6,744 nt of DNA from Bacteroidales bacterium UBA2764. GTDB lineage: Bacteria; Bacteroidota; Bacteroidia; Bacteroidales; Paludibacteraceae. The notes under the pieces were generated by a model. The model saw only the letters and a program-made list of their open reading frames with translations, searched no databases and had not been told where the DNA came from. Below, piece by piece: positions 6,347-6,744 of the stretch. Within the stretch, counting starts at the first letter, position 1; the number at the start of each line of letters is the position of its first letter. A program made the translations under genes and the position numbers. The stretch is taken from NCBI GenBank assembly GCA_002352705.1, contig DEIW01000001.1, positions 1 through 6,744 of the forward strand, written 5' to 3'.

Positions 6347-6726
6347 TCAAAAGTATTGTACCCGTAGGGCCAATAAACCATCTCCTCGCCGTTGACATAA
6401 ACATCGGCGTGGCTCATCGCACCGTCGAAAACCAACGTGTAGAACTTCTCCTTGTTGACTTTGACGCGTGTGCGGTAGTGACCTTTGCCCATCCATGGCA
6501 AGCCGCCGCTACGGCCGGTCTTCCAGGTCGGCTCTTTCTCGCCGTTCTGGACTACAACCACTTCTTGCAAATCATTGGCGCGGTCGAATGCACCGCTTAT
6601 GGCCCAGTCATGAGGAATAGTCACTTGATGCCATGCCGTATCTACTTGGGGCATCTGTTCCGACGGCTCTTGGCGGAACTGCCAACTCGTCAGCAATGTG
6701 CTGATAGCTAATAAAACTGTTATCAT
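6187..6726 (-). CDS. GH2 enzyme, N-terminal sugar-binding part (upstream frame, 179 aa as read)
   Basis: Residues 1-19 are hydrophobic (MITVLLAISTLLTS) and look like an export signal core without its positive n-region. Residues about 15-135 are the GH2 N-terminal galactose-binding-like jelly roll: VTIPHDWAISGAF (35-47), LPWMGKGHYRTRV (76-88), LVFDGAMSHADVYVNG (98-113) and YWPYGYNTFDCYI (118-130). From residue 144, just past the heptamer tract, the reading is out of frame with the family and stops at 6187. The ATG at 6726 is the only one in view, but the frame stays open through R-E-G-F-L-F to the window edge, so the true start may be upstream and would add a charged n-region. An AGGGAGGG purine run lies at 6744-6737, 10 nt before this ATG; it could be a ribosome site or simply coding sequence. 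Confidence 0.8.
   Translation of the reverse strand: MITVLLAISTLLTSWQFRQEPSEQMPQVDTAWHQVTIPHDWAISGAFDRANDLQEVVVVQNGEKEPTWKTGRSGGLPWMGKGHYRTRVKVNKEKFYTLVFDGAMSHADVYVNGEEMVYWPYGYNTFDCYILPHLLEKSEVRSQMKAASMPKWTSMSSWRTSPNRAAGIREPVYTGMCIW
6297..6320. repeat. Heptanucleotide tandem tract (3.4 copies) at the GH2 frameshift
   Basis: On the plus strand the unit is TCTGACT, three full copies plus TCT, 24 bp with no mismatch; on the coding strand it is AAGTCAG. Period 7 fails at 6296 and at 6321. In frame the unit encodes a heptapeptide period, K-S-E-V-R-S-Q. It lies in a loop between the jelly-roll strand YNTFDCYILPHLLE and the strand EVDIDVFLENKPQ, where typical relatives have only a few residues. One unit more (+7), or two fewer (-14), puts the two halves of the gene in one frame. 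At the present copy number the frame is broken. Confidence 0.93.
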
Positions 6727-6744
6727 AAATAAAAAGCCCTCCCT

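Larger units (their letters stand above)
4262..6726 (-). pseudogene. GH2 beta-galactosidase-like gene as a whole, frameshifted at a heptamer tract (possibly phase-OFF)
   Basis: Residues 1-143 read from 6726 in one frame. The rest of a normal GH2 protein reads in another frame down to TAA at 4264-4262. The switch falls in the 7-bp tandem tract at 6297-6320. The segment is 2465 nt; adding one 7-nt unit gives 2472 nt, or 824 codons including the stop. The joined reading LLEKSEVRSQ-KSDESGQYAE then runs straight into the conserved N-K-P-Q-Q-S-R-W-Y-P-G-A-G-L-Y-R-N block. Both sides are well conserved with no other stop or frameshift, so the lesion is recent or reversible. It is either a phase-variable gene in the OFF state, a new pseudogene, or a base-calling error. 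Translation from 6726 as given yields a 179-residue product lacking the catalytic barrel. Confidence 0.75.

Noticed and set aside
6328..6711. 127-codon plus-strand open frame opposite the GH2 N-terminus
   Set aside because: It is antisense to a conserved GH2 sugar-binding domain, with no motif of its own.

Overview
The window looks like Bacteroidota DNA, most likely order Bacteroidales. The grounds are a tandem SusC-like/SusD-like pair, a Bacteroidetes-type multi-domain glycoside hydrolase family 2 (GH2) enzyme, AT-rich leaders without Shine-Dalgarno sites before the plus-strand genes, and a short C-terminal tail that resembles those on secreted Bacteroidales proteins. It appears to be part of a polysaccharide utilization locus (PUL).

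Layout. Plus strand: the last 315 codons of a SusC-like TonB-dependent outer-membrane porin (1-948), a complete SusD-like glycan-binding lipoprotein (977-2665), and a secreted protein with three tandem starch-binding-like/E-set modules in the usual SusE/SusF position (2752-4083). Positions 4084-4261 hold the convergent intergenic region: a perfect 20-bp palindrome, a long hairpin that can act as a terminator in both directions, and three perfect copies of an 11-bp repeat. Minus strand: a GH2 beta-galactosidase-like gene (6726 down to 4262) running toward the Sus genes.

How the genes fit together. SusC and SusD should form the outer-membrane oligosaccharide import complex. The third protein probably contributes glycan binding outside the inner membrane. 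The GH2 enzyme would remove beta-linked sugars from the imported or surface-bound glycan. The convergent hydrolase must have its own promoter, which lies outside the window.

Most interesting point. The GH2 gene is split between two frames exactly at a tandem array of a 7-bp unit (AAGTCAG on the coding strand, 3.4 copies, 6297-6320). Adding one unit restores a continuous 823-codon enzyme with conserved domains on both sides. Because 7 is not a multiple of 3, the tract could act as a slipped-strand ON/OFF switch, captured here in the OFF state. The same gene carries a second, unrelated, in-frame palindromic repeat (4731-4768) that looks like a dispersed REP-like element inserted into a loop. 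A third repeat family lies just beyond its stop codon.
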